The translations under genes and the position numbers were made by a program. The notes under the pieces are model-generated. The model ran no database searches and was not told where the DNA came from. It saw nothing but the letters and a program-made list of their open reading frames with translations. From assembly GCF_009192735.1 (NCBI RefSeq), contig NZ_VTFU01000006.1, forward strand, positions 124,001 to 188,000: DNA of 64,000 nt. The letters run 5' to 3'. This document shows, in pieces, positions 24,847 through 32,415 of this stretch. Position 1 is the first letter of the stretch, and each line of letters opens with the position of its first letter. This DNA is from Arthrobacter gandavensis (GTDB taxonomy: Bacteria > Actinomycetota > Actinomycetes > Actinomycetales > Micrococcaceae).

Positions 24847-25287
24847 CTAGGATCCGCCCGGCTGCCGCGGCCCCAGGAAGGTGACCAGCTGCTGCTCTAA
24901 TCCGGCGCGGTCCTTGAGCTCACACTCCCAGACCGTGAGGGACTCCCACCCGGCTGCGGCCAGGGCCTCGATAGCCGCGGCGTCGCGGTTAGCTGTCCTG
25001 GCACGCTTTTCCGCCCAGAACTCGCTGTTGTTTTGGGGCGCCCGCTGCCCAGCCGGACAACTGTGGAGGTGCCAGAAGCATCCGTTGACGAAGACCGCTT
25101 TGCGGCGTGACGCGAACACGAGATCGGGTTTTCCGGGCAGCAGTGTTCCGCCGGCGGCGCCATGCAGTCGGAAGCGGTAACCGGCGGCATGGAGCAGGCG
25201 CCGGACCAGGAGCTCGGGCTTGGTGTTTTTGCTGCGGATCCGGGACATGTTCCGGCTCCGCTGTTCAGCGGTGACGGTGTCGGCCAT
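24847..25287 (-). CDS. vsr: Very short patch repair endonuclease Vsr
   Basis: A 146-residue Vsr nuclease. It begins with the family pattern RSRNMSRIRSKNTKPELLVR, has the catalytic Asp55 in LPGKPDLVF, and the zinc-binding block VFVNGCFWHLHSC (residues 66-77). Vsr nicks beside T:G mismatches produced by deamination of 5-methylcytosine. It usually accompanies a cytosine-5 methyltransferase, but none is adjacent: asparaginase lies on one side and the HAD gene on the other. It may serve a methyltransferase elsewhere or be a leftover of a lost restriction-modification locus. Confidence 0.93.
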   Translation of the reverse strand: MADTVTAEQRSRNMSRIRSKNTKPELLVRRLLHAAGYRFRLHGAAGGTLLPGKPDLVFASRRKAVFVNGCFWHLHSCPAGQRAPQNNSEFWAEKRARTANRDAAAIEALAAAGWESLTVWECELKDRAGLEQQLVTFLGPRQPGGS

Positions 25288-25299
25288 GATCCCAGTCTA

Positions 25300-25363
25300 G
25301 GCAGTACTTCCAGGCAGTACTTCCAGGCAGTACTGCCAGACAGCACTTCCGGGCAGTACTTGG
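25300..25363. repeat. 13-nt tandem repeat, five copies
   Basis: GGCAGTACTTCCA at 25300-25312 and 25313-25325 is exact; three diverged copies follow (25326-25338, 25339-25351, 25352-25363). Most units contain AGTACT, itself palindromic. The array lies in the spacer between the divergent vsr and asparaginase genes, 13 nt from the vsr start. Confidence 0.9.
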
Positions 25364-25456
25364 CCGCCGGGATGGCCTCCGCCGGTGCCGGTACCGTCTC
25401 TGCCCCTAGGCAGCGGCGGGGCGAGCGTCCTACGTTGGCTGTCATAGGTGAAACAC

Positions 25457-26482
25457 ATGAAGGGTTGGCCAGTGGCATCCATTCGAATTCTGGGCACCGG
25501 AGGAACCATCTCGTCTCGCAGCACCCCGGGCGGTGGGATTGCGGCGTCGGAACGTGTCGAGGAGCTGATCCGCACGCTGTCCCGACGGCACACGGTGACT
25601 GTTCAGGACATTATGGTCTCCGGCAGCTACCAGCTGCAGTTTTCTGACCTGCGGAGAATTGCCCAGGCAGCCCGGAACGCCCTGCTGGATTCGACAGTGG
25701 ACGGCGTCGTTATCACGCATGGAACAGACACCATGGAGGAGACCGCCTTCCTCTTGGACCTGGTGCACTCCTCGCCTAAGCCGGTGGTGTTCACCGGCTC
25801 CTGCCGGCCGCTGGACAGCGCGGCTCCGGACGGGCCGCAAAACCTTGAGGAAGCCGTGGAGGCGGCGGCATCGCCGGAACTGCGGGATTCCGGTGTGCTG
25901 GTGTCCTTTGCCGGTGTCGTCCGCTCGGCCCGGGGTTTGCGGAACGCCAGCACGCTGGCAGCGAATCCTTTTGCCGGCGGCACTGAGGTGGCGCACTTTA
26001 TCGGTGACACACTGCACGTGACCGCCAGACCGGTTCGTCCGGCTCCGCTGTCCATGCCAAACGAGGACTTCGACACCGTGCGGGTGGACATCATCGACTG
26101 TTCCGTGGGGACCGGGACCGACTTGTTTTCGCATGCCGTTCAGGCTGGAAGCAACGCCGTCGTCCTCTCCGGCACCGGTCTGGGCAATGCCGGTCCGGGC
26201 TTCACCGAAGCGGTGCAGGATGCCGTGCGCGCGGGGTGTTTTGTTGTCCTCAGCTCCCGTGTTCCCGACGGTCCCGTGGTTCCCACCTTCGGTGGCGGTG
26301 GCGGGATTGACCTGGTCAGGGCAGGAGCGATTCCATCCGGTGACCTGAAGCCGCCGCAGGCCCGCATTCTCGCGGCGCTGCTCACCTCGCAGCCCGCCAC
26401 CCCCGAACAAATCCTGCATGCACTGACAGCCGCTCCGGGACGAACGGGGGCCGGTTCCGGAGGTGGTGCAAACCCAACCTAG
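25457..26482 (+). CDS. L-asparaginase (type I/II fold)
   Basis: A 341-residue asparaginase. Both catalytic threonine motifs are present: ILGTGGTISS (Thr17 from this start) and ITHGTDTMEETA (Thr90-Asp91), with GGGGGIDLV near the C-terminus. The enzyme hydrolyses asparagine to aspartate and ammonia. The absence of a signal peptide suggests a cytoplasmic enzyme. The ATG at 25457 has AGGTGA five bases upstream; a GTG at 25472 with AAGGG seven bases upstream is an equally plausible start, and a GTG at 25448 is less likely. Confidence 0.92.
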   Translation: MKGWPVASIRILGTGGTISSRSTPGGGIAASERVEELIRTLSRRHTVTVQDIMVSGSYQLQFSDLRRIAQAARNALLDSTVDGVVITHGTDTMEETAFLLDLVHSSPKPVVFTGSCRPLDSAAPDGPQNLEEAVEAAASPELRDSGVLVSFAGVVRSARGLRNASTLAANPFAGGTEVAHFIGDTLHVTARPVRPAPLSMPNEDFDTVRVDIIDCSVGTGTDLFSHAVQAGSNAVVLSGTGLGNAGPGFTEAVQDAVRAGCFVVLSSRVPDGPVVPTFGGGGGIDLVRAGAIPSGDLKPPQARILAALLTSQPATPEQILHALTAAPGRTGAGSGGGANPT

Positions 26483-26568
26483 GTGATTTGAGCGGCTGGC
26501 TGTTTCATCACCCATAAGCTGGCTTACTATTAAGGGCACGAGTGGTACCCCTTACAAGGAGGTAAGAG

Positions 26569-26805
26569 ATGTCGGGCTACTTCAAGCTGGTCGACGCTCA
26601 TGACGGCGCGTTCCGGATCAAACTCATTTCCGGCGACGGCGCTTTGATGGCAGTGTCAGCGATGTTCCCCACCAAACAGGAGGCAGTGGCCGGCATTGAG
26701 TTGCTGCGGGAGATTGCCGGGACAGGGCCGGTGGTCGATCAAAGTTCAGATGCCGAACTGTTCGATAACGCCAGCCGCAACGGAGGAAGGGCGCGGGCCT
26801 CCTAA
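26569..26805 (+). CDS. DUF1508 (YegP-like) protein
   Basis: A 78-residue protein whose first 50 residues form one DUF1508 unit: GYFKLVDAHDGAFRIKLISG followed by PTKQEAVAGIELLREIA. The family is small, widespread and of unknown function. It has a near-consensus ribosome site, AAGGAGG at 26556-26562, six bases before the ATG. A TACTAT (26525-26530) could serve as a -10 element, without a good -35. Its 3' side is filled with a tandem repeat and then a terminator. Confidence 0.9.
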   Translation: MSGYFKLVDAHDGAFRIKLISGDGALMAVSAMFPTKQEAVAGIELLREIAGTGPVVDQSSDAELFDNASRNGGRARAS

Positions 26806-26821
26806 CAAAATTACCAAGTTG

Positions 26822-26906
26822 GAAGACCCGCCAAGACAGAAGACTTCCCAGGACAGAAGACTTCCCAGGACAGAAGACTAACCAGAACAGAAGACCCGCC
26901 AAGACA
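26822..26906. repeat. 17-nt tandem repeat, five copies
   Basis: Units of the type GAAGACTTCCCAGGACA at 26822-26838, 26839-26855, 26856-26872, 26873-26889 and 26890-26906, with a decayed sixth unit. Copies two and three are identical; one and five are identical to each other. The array begins 17 nt after the DUF1508 stop. Confidence 0.92.
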
Positions 26907-26951
26907 TAAGACTTACCGCACCTCAGTTCTCAAAAAGAGACAGTTCATACC

Positions 26952-26988
26952 AAAGGCCTTGGGCTTCCAACGGGAACCCAAGGCCTTT
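26952..26988. terminator. Bidirectional intrinsic terminator
   Basis: A 12-bp stem AAAGGCCTTGGG/CCCAAGGCCTTT (26952-26963 with 26977-26988) plus an inner TTCC/GGAA extension. A and T runs at the stem ends make it usable from both sides. It lies between two tandem-repeat arrays and ends both the DUF1508 and the small hydrophilic gene transcripts. Confidence 0.85.
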
Positions 26989-27000
26989 GTTATGTGCCGA

Positions 27001-27115
27001 GCCTGCTTTGATCCAGCCTGTTTTGAATAAGCCTGTTTCGGCGGAGTCTGTTCTGATCAAGCCTGTCTAGGTCCAGCCTGTTTCGGTCCAGCCTGTTTTG
27101 GCCAAACCTATTTCG
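27001..27115. repeat. 15-nt tandem repeat, about 7.7 copies
   Basis: Seven 15-nt units of the type GCCTGTTTTGATCCA from 27001 to 27105 and a partial eighth. Units differ at one to five positions. Because 15 is a multiple of three, the array is open in several frames and produces a spurious NRLDQ-repeat translation on the minus strand. It starts at the stop codon of the 49-residue gene and runs to the terminator. Confidence 0.92.
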
Positions 27116-27257
27116 TCTGCTCCGTGTCATCTCCCTCCGCGGCATCCTGGGTGTGCTGGCGATCCGATTCGGGCGCCTTGGACGTGTCGCCCTCGGACGG
27201 GGCTTCATTGTGGGTTCGATCCTTGTCGTTGGCGGCGGGCGATTCCTTCTCAGTCAT
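27108..27257 (-). CDS. Small hydrophilic protein, 49 residues
   Basis: A short gene starting with ATG at 27257, nine bases after GGAGAAG. The product begins MTEKESPAANDKDRTHNEAP and ends in DDTEQTK. It is rich in Glu, Asp, Lys, Thr and Ser, has no hydrophobic segment and no Cys, and looks intrinsically disordered. The strong ribosome site and the amino-acid composition support it against the overlapping antisense frames. It may be a stress-type disordered protein; the function is unknown. The tandem repeat follows its stop codon. Confidence 0.6.
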   Translation of the reverse strand: MTEKESPAANDKDRTHNEAPSEGDTSKAPESDRQHTQDAAEGDDTEQTK

Positions 27258-27465
27258 GGTTCTTCTCCAGTCAGGTTGAGGCGGACATCAGCTCTGCGGG
27301 AGCAGCCCCCCATGTGGAGGACTACTCATACGCCAAGTCTAGGAAGAGCTAACCTCCGCAGAAAGGGGCAACTGCCAAGTGGCCCCGCGAAGGGGAACAG
27401 GCGGAGTCCAATGCCGTCACTGCAGTGCAGATCATCCCTAGCCAGAGGGAAAAGCTGCAGGTAGC

Positions 27466-29145
27466 GTGAGCCGGATGCAGCCAACCACAGACGCAGACGT
27501 CATTGTTGTAGGAGCCGGTCTGGCGGGCCTGGTCGCCACCGCTGAGCTGATCGACGCCGGCCGGTCCGTGATTTTGGTGGAGCAGGAGGGCGAGGCCAGC
27601 ATCGGCGGGCAGGCCTGGTGGTCCTTCGGCGGCTTGTTTCTGGTGGACACTCCCGAGCAGCGGCGGCTGCGTATCAAGGACTCCGTGGAGCTGGCTTGGC
27701 AGGATTGGCTGGGCACCGCCGCTTTTGACCGGCCCGAGGACTACTGGCCGCGGCGGTGGGCCGAGGCCTACGTTCACTTCGCCGCCGGCGAGAAACGCTC
27801 CTGGCTGCATGGCATGGGGCACCGCATTTTTCCCGTTGTCGGCTGGGCGGAGCGCGGCGGCTACGGTGCCACCGGGCCGGGCAACTCCGTGCCCCGGTTC
27901 CACATCACCTGGGGGACGGGTCCCGGCGTTACGGCACCGTTTGAAGCGAAGGTGCGCGACGGCGTCGCCCGCGGGCTGGTGCGGCTGGCAGCGCGGCACC
28001 GGATGGAAGAGCTGACAACGGCTAACGGTGTGGTGACCGGCATCCGGGGCGCCGTGCTGGAGCCGACGACGGCGGCCCGCGGCACCGAAACCAGCCGCAT
28101 CAAGGTGGGGGACTTCGAGTTCTCGGCCGGCGCCGTCGTCGTCACCACCGGCGGGATCGGAGGGGACCATGACTTGGTTCGAGCCGCATGGCCGAAACGG
28201 CTGGGCAGCCCGCCGCAGACCATGCTCAGCGGAGTGCCCGGACACGTGGACGGGCGCGGCATTACGGCCAGTGCCGCGGCCGGCGGGCGGGTGATCAACC
28301 CGGATCGGATGTGGCATTACGTGGAGGGCATCAAGAACTGGAACCCGGTCTGGTCCAACCACGGCATTCGAATTTTGCCCGGCCCGTCATCGCTGTGGCT
28401 CGATGCAGCGGGGAACCGGCTTCCGGTGCCGCTGTTCCCGGGGTTCGACACCCTGGGAACGCTCGAGCACCTGCGCAGCACGGGCTATGACTACAGCTGG
28501 TTCCTTCTGAACAAGGCGATCATCCGCAAGGAATTTGCCCTCTCCGGTTCCGAGCAGAATCCAGACCTCACGGGAAAGTCAGTTCGGGATGTCCTTGGCC
28601 GGGCAACGGCCGGCATTCCCGGACCGGTCCAAAAGTTCCTGGATCACGGCGAGGACTTCATCTCGGCAGGTTCAGTCGAGGAGCTGGTTGCCGGCATGAA
28701 CGCCCTCGCCAAGGACTCCACTGAGGGGCGGGCACCAGTGCTCTCAGCTGATGCAGTGCGGGGAGAGCTTGTTGCCAGGGACCGGGAAATCCGGAACCCC
28801 TTTAGCAAGGACAGCCAGGTAACCGCCATCCGCGGGGCGCGCAGCTACTTGGGTGACCGGCTGATCAGGACCGCGCCTCCGCGTCCCATTCTGGAGACCA
28901 AGGACGGACCGTTGATCGCGGTGCGGCTGTCGGTGTTGACCCGTAAGACCCTGGGCGGACTGGAAACGGACCTTGAATCGCGGGTCCTGGACGCCGCGGG
29001 TGATCCGGTCCCCGGACTGTATGCCGCCGGTGAGGCAGCCGGGTTTGGCGGCGGTGGCATGCACGGCTACCGCTCTCTGGAGGGCACGTTCCTGGGCGGC
29101 TGCCTGTTCAGCGGCCGGTCAGCCGGGCGGGCTGCCGGCCGCTAG
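27466..29145 (+). CDS. FAD-binding dehydrogenase (fumarate reductase/ketosteroid dehydrogenase-like flavoprotein)
   Basis: A 559-residue flavoprotein. The dinucleotide fold is VIVVGAGLAGLVATAELIDA near the N-terminus, followed by GGQAWWSFGGLFLVD. A second FAD contact, VVTTGGIGGDHDLV, lies in the middle, and the C-terminus has the flavin-closing PGLYAAGEAAGFGGGGMHG. It belongs to the FAD-binding dehydrogenase group related to fumarate reductase flavoproteins and 3-ketosteroid dehydrogenases; the substrate is unknown. The GTG at 27466 is taken as start with AGG just upstream; an ATG at 27475 is possible. No electron-transfer partner is adjacent. Confidence 0.88.
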   Translation: MSRMQPTTDADVIVVGAGLAGLVATAELIDAGRSVILVEQEGEASIGGQAWWSFGGLFLVDTPEQRRLRIKDSVELAWQDWLGTAAFDRPEDYWPRRWAEAYVHFAAGEKRSWLHGMGHRIFPVVGWAERGGYGATGPGNSVPRFHITWGTGPGVTAPFEAKVRDGVARGLVRLAARHRMEELTTANGVVTGIRGAVLEPTTAARGTETSRIKVGDFEFSAGAVVVTTGGIGGDHDLVRAAWPKRLGSPPQTMLSGVPGHVDGRGITASAAAGGRVINPDRMWHYVEGIKNWNPVWSNHGIRILPGPSSLWLDAAGNRLPVPLFPGFDTLGTLEHLRSTGYDYSWFLLNKAIIRKEFALSGSEQNPDLTGKSVRDVLGRATAGIPGPVQKFLDHGEDFISAGSVEELVAGMNALAKDSTEGRAPVLSADAVRGELVARDREIRNPFSKDSQVTAIRGARSYLGDRLIRTAPPRPILETKDGPLIAVRLSVLTRKTLGGLETDLESRVLDAAGDPVPGLYAAGEAAGFGGGGMHGYRSLEGTFLGGCLFSGRSAGRAAGR

Positions 29146-29173
29146 GCTCCACCAACGGGCAGGCTCAGTAAGC

Positions 29174-29260
29174 GGGCCGGTTCAGTGTCGGGCCGGTTCA
29201 GTGCCTGCCGGTTTTGCAGGTTCAGTACTGAAGGTTCAGCAGGTTCAGGACTGGAAATTC
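29174..29260. repeat. GGTTCAG-type short tandem repeats
   Basis: GGGCCGGTTCAGTG occurs at 29174-29187 and 29190-29203 in 16-nt register, then diverged GGTTCAG or ATTCAG units continue at irregular spacing to about 29260. The array fills the spacer between two convergent genes. Confidence 0.75.
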
Positions 29261-29801
29261 AGTACGAGCCGAATTTCTTGTTGCGGCGGTACTGCTTCAT
29301 GGCGGCGAAATAGGCCGGAGCCGGTTTCACATACAGCAGCACTGTGGCTGCCAGGACCAGGACTATTCCCACGATGCCCAGCAGGGATGCCCCTGACGGA
29401 ACCAGCAGGGACAGCAGCGACAGAACGGCGAAGACCGTCAGGACAATGCGGGCCCAGTTATGGCCCTTGCGGATAAAAATGGCCACCAGGAGGGTGATGG
29501 CCACGCTGATAACGGCCGTGATCACCAGGAAGGCGACGGTGGCGGCGATGGCATCATCCACGGTCAGCCCGGCAACGTTTTGCCGCTGGAGTTCCGCTTC
29601 GGTGGCTTCCCGGCTTTCGGGGCTGTTGAACACGGCAATTGTGAGGGGCACGCTCACCACTGAAATCACCAAGGAGACAATCAGCAGCCAGAAGGATATG
29701 TCCACCTGCTTGGGACGCACCGGAGCGGCCGGCACATCAGGTGTTGCGCCCCCGGTGTAGGCGTTGTAGTTGTAGTTTTCCTGCGGAGTTTGATCGGACA
29801 T
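29259..29801 (-). CDS. Four-helix membrane protein of unknown function
   Basis: A 180-residue protein: a Tyr/Asn/Pro-rich cytoplasmic N-terminus (about 1-33), then four hydrophobic helices (about 35-58, 85-110, 116-134, 138-158) and a short basic tail ending NKKFGSY. The layout resembles small actinobacterial membrane proteins with a Tyr/Gln-rich head, but no family can be named. The ATG at 29801 has GGGGAAAG immediately upstream. Confidence 0.75.
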   Translation of the reverse strand: MSDQTPQENYNYNAYTGGATPDVPAAPVRPKQVDISFWLLIVSLVISVVSVPLTIAVFNSPESREATEAELQRQNVAGLTVDDAIAATVAFLVITAVISVAITLLVAIFIRKGHNWARIVLTVFAVLSLLSLLVPSGASLLGIVGIVLVLAATVLLYVKPAPAYFAAMKQYRRNKKFGSY

Positions 29802-29962
29802 GCTTTCCCCTCAAAGCTTGCTGATTCTGCAGCTGAAGTGCTGCATGCCAGCAAGCCTAGCCCCGGTTGGCACGCAGCCACATCGGCCCAAAGGCGGGGA
29901 TTCGCTGGCGGGGCGTGATTGGTGCAGTGGAAACTACGCCTTAAGGCTGAGCACCGGCCAAC

Positions 29963-30000
29963 CCCGGAAAACACTGAGGGGCCCGGAAAACACTGAGGGG
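29963..30000. repeat. Exact 19-nt tandem duplication
   Basis: CCCGGAAAACACTGAGGGG is present twice without a gap (29963-29981 and 29982-30000). The second copy forms part of the terminator stem and T tract of the nucleoside operon, so the duplication repeats the end of that terminator. Confidence 0.92.
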
Positions 30001-30034
30001 GTTGGAACCGGTGAACCGGAACCAACCCCCTCAG
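29993..30034 (-). terminator. Intrinsic terminator of the nucleoside operon
   Basis: On the minus strand a perfect 13-bp stem CTGAGGGGGTTGG/CCAACCCCCTCAG (30034 to 29993) is followed by TGTTTT. It lies 19 nt after the kinase stop codon. The loop region contains a smaller AACCGGTGAACCGG repeat. Confidence 0.85.
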
Positions 30035-30052
30035 CGCATAGTGGGCGGGCGC

Positions 30053-30967
30053 CTAGGGCTTGAGCCCCTGGAGTGCGGTGTACGAAGACTGCGCACCCGG
30101 AAGGGTCGCTGCCATGGCGCCGGCGCGTGCGGCAAACTCGGCGGCGGCAGGCAGCGGATCACCCGCGGCAAGCCGGGCAGCGGTGGCCGCCGTGAAGGCA
30201 TCGCCGCAGCCGGTGGTGTCCACTGCCGTCACCCGGGTGGGTGCGGCAGCGACAACCCGGTCGGCACCGGAGGCCGTTCCATCCAGAACGACAGCACCGT
30301 CCCCGCCCAGGGTAATGATCGCGCGGTGAACGCCCAGGCGGGCAAAGGCAGCGATGACCGCCTCCCAATCGGCGGCAGGGTCGGCCAGACCGGTGACCTG
30401 TGCCGCTTCATGGGCGTTGACCAGCAGGACGTCGGTCAGCGCCAGCAGCTTGGCCGGAACTTCCCGGTACGGGGAGAGATTCAGCAGCACTGTGGCGCCG
30501 GCGTCGTGTCCTGCCTGCGCCGCAGCGGTCACCGCTTCGAGCGGAACCTCCAGGCTTAGGCAGAGGACAGCGGCGTCGTCGAACAGATCCGCCGGGAGTT
30601 CAGCGCCGGTGACGGTGCCGTTGGCTCCCGGGGAAACGATGATCGTGTTCTCCCCGGCGGCATCCACCACGATCATGGCCGTGCCGGTCGCCGTGTCGGA
30701 CCGGCGCAGCACACCGGAAGCGTCGACCCCGGCTTCAGTTGCTGCCTTGAGCAGGAGATCGCCGTGACCGTCGGCTCCGACGGCGCCGAACAGGCGCACG
30801 TCTGCTCCGAGGATGGCGGCGGCAGCGGCCTGGTTGGCGCTTTTCCCACCCGGCACGATCACCAGTTCAGATCCGTTGAGCGTTTCACCCGGGGAGGGGA
30901 AACGGTCGGTGCGGACAGTCAGGTCAGCGTTGAGTGAACCAACAACTACAACTTTTCCGGCGGTCAT
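30053..30967 (-). CDS. rbsK: Ribokinase-type PfkB sugar kinase
   Basis: A 304-residue PfkB kinase. VVGSLNADLTVRTDRFPSPG at the N-terminus, PGGKSANQAAAAAILGADV (PfkB signature 1) and DTTGCGDAFTAATAARLAAG (signature 2, catalytic Asp in CGDAF) are all typical of ribokinase. It would phosphorylate ribose released by the nucleoside hydrolase two genes upstream. The ATG at 30967 follows AAGGAGA; the longer frame to 30994 overlaps the transporter stop and is less likely. Confidence 0.88.
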   Translation of the reverse strand: MTAGKVVVVGSLNADLTVRTDRFPSPGETLNGSELVIVPGGKSANQAAAAAILGADVRLFGAVGADGHGDLLLKAATEAGVDASGVLRRSDTATGTAMIVVDAAGENTIIVSPGANGTVTGAELPADLFDDAAVLCLSLEVPLEAVTAAAQAGHDAGATVLLNLSPYREVPAKLLALTDVLLVNAHEAAQVTGLADPAADWEAVIAAFARLGVHRAIITLGGDGAVVLDGTASGADRVVAAAPTRVTAVDTTGCGDAFTAATAARLAAGDPLPAAAEFAARAGAMAATLPGAQSSYTALQGLKP

Positions 30968-30990
30968 GCGTGGATTCTCCTTGGTGGGGC

Positions 30991-32415
30991 TCAACGGGTG
31001 CCGGCGTCGGCTGTAACTTCAGCATTGGCCGGCTTGGGGATCAGGAAGGACGCGGCCAGGGCCAGGCCGAGAATTACCAGACCGGCAATGATACCGCCGT
31101 AGTAGCCTTCCGTGCCGGAACCGTCGGCTGCGGTGGTCGCAGTCTTTACCGCGTAAATCACCGCGAAGCTCAGTCCGGCGCCGAGGTTGAAGGCACCGGC
31201 GTTCAAGCCCGGCAGGAAACCGGGGTTCTCCTTGGGGGACAGTACGATGCCCAGGCCGTTGAGCATGATGTTGCCAATGCCGGCGTAGGTAATACCGATC
31301 AGCACCGAAACGCCCAGGAGACCCAGCTTGGAGTCACTGCCCACCACCAGGAGCATCAGAGCCAAAGCGATGACGGAACCGATCATGCCGATCCGCAGGA
31401 CCTTTCCGTAACCCCAGGTTGCGGCAAGGCGGCCGGCGAACGGGCCGATCAGCAGGCCTGCGATGGCGTACGGGGTCAGCGTCCACCAAGCCGACTCCTC
31501 GGCGCCCAGGCCGAAACCGATGACGCCGTCCTGTGCGAGGGCGGGGATGATGCCGTTCATGACGGCAAAGACACCGGTCATGGTCAGCAGCGTGGTCAGC
31601 AGCAGTGACCAAGTGGAGCGCTGCTTGAGCAGGTGCGTGGCCACCAGCGGGTGGTCGCTGCGGTTTTCGACCTTCCAGAACACCGCGAAGGCGATGATGG
31701 AAATGACGATCAGCCCGGTGACCAGGGGCCAGTTCGCGTCAGCCAGCTTGCCGGCCTCGTTGAAGGCGGTCAGCAGGGTGCCCACCGAGATGACCAGGGG
31801 AATAACGCCCACCCAGTCCATTTTTTCCTTCTTCTCGGCCGTGGACTCCGGCGCCAGGAAGATCAGCAGCGCCGAGGCAATGGCGCCGACAACGGCCATG
31901 GCCCAGAAGACCGAAGCGAAGCCGTGGTTCTGCGCCAGGTAGCCGCCGGCGATGGCGTCAACACCGGCGATGCCGCCGTTGACAGCTGTGATGACACCCA
32001 TCAGGGTGCCGTAAAGCTTCGGCTCGCGGATTTCCACGCGCAGCATGATCAGTGCCAGCGGGACCACAGGCCCGGAGACGCCCTGGATCAGCCGGGCGAT
32101 GAACAGCACCTCGATGCTGGGCGCCAGTGCAGCCACCACGGAGCCGATGGTCAGGACCACCAGCATCCCGGCGAGGACTTTCTTGCGGCCAATGATGTCG
32201 CCCAAACGCGGCAGGAACAGCGAGAAGAGGGCTGCGGAGGTGAAGAACGCAGTCTGGCTCAGGCCAACTGCCGCCGAAGTGGTGTTCAGTTCTTCTTCGA
32301 TGGTCACCAAGGCGGGGGAGAGCATGGAAGCGTTGAGCTGGAACGCCACGCAGGCGGCCAGCAGGGCCGTCATCAGAACGGCCACGTTTACACGGCGCTG
32401 GGTTGTTTCACTCAC
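30991..32415 (-). CDS. MFS transporter, probably for nucleosides
   Basis: A 474-residue major facilitator with about 14 hydrophobic segments. The inter-helix motif RLGDIIGRKKVLAGM and LIQGVSGPVVPLALIML are typical of DHA2-like members. It begins with GTG overlapping the stop of the nucleoside hydrolase gene (GTGA) and precedes the ribokinase gene by 23 nt. This context suggests uptake of nucleosides rather than drug export; that is an inference from the operon, not from the protein itself. Confidence 0.85.
   Translation of the reverse strand: MSETTQRRVNVAVLMTALLAACVAFQLNASMLSPALVTIEEELNTTSAAVGLSQTAFFTSAALFSLFLPRLGDIIGRKKVLAGMLVVLTIGSVVAALAPSIEVLFIARLIQGVSGPVVPLALIMLRVEIREPKLYGTLMGVITAVNGGIAGVDAIAGGYLAQNHGFASVFWAMAVVGAIASALLIFLAPESTAEKKEKMDWVGVIPLVISVGTLLTAFNEAGKLADANWPLVTGLIVISIIAFAVFWKVENRSDHPLVATHLLKQRSTWSLLLTTLLTMTGVFAVMNGIIPALAQDGVIGFGLGAEESAWWTLTPYAIAGLLIGPFAGRLAATWGYGKVLRIGMIGSVIALALMLLVVGSDSKLGLLGVSVLIGITYAGIGNIMLNGLGIVLSPKENPGFLPGLNAGAFNLGAGLSFAVIYAVKTATTAADGSGTEGYYGGIIAGLVILGLALAASFLIPKPANAEVTADAGTR

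Noticed and set aside
25442-26539. 365-codon minus-strand frame opposite asparaginase
   Set aside because: A mirror frame caused by GC-rich third positions; no protein-like motifs, while the plus strand has both asparaginase threonine motifs.
25300-27115. Tandem arrays considered as a CRISPR locus
   Set aside because: Units are 13-17 nt, contiguous and without unique spacers; no cas genes are present.
26990-27208. Minus-strand frame translating to NRLDQ pentapeptide repeats, as if a pentapeptide-repeat protein
   Set aside because: It is produced by the 15-nt DNA repeat, which is open in several frames; its start lies in the antisense of the better-supported 49-residue gene and it has no ribosome site.
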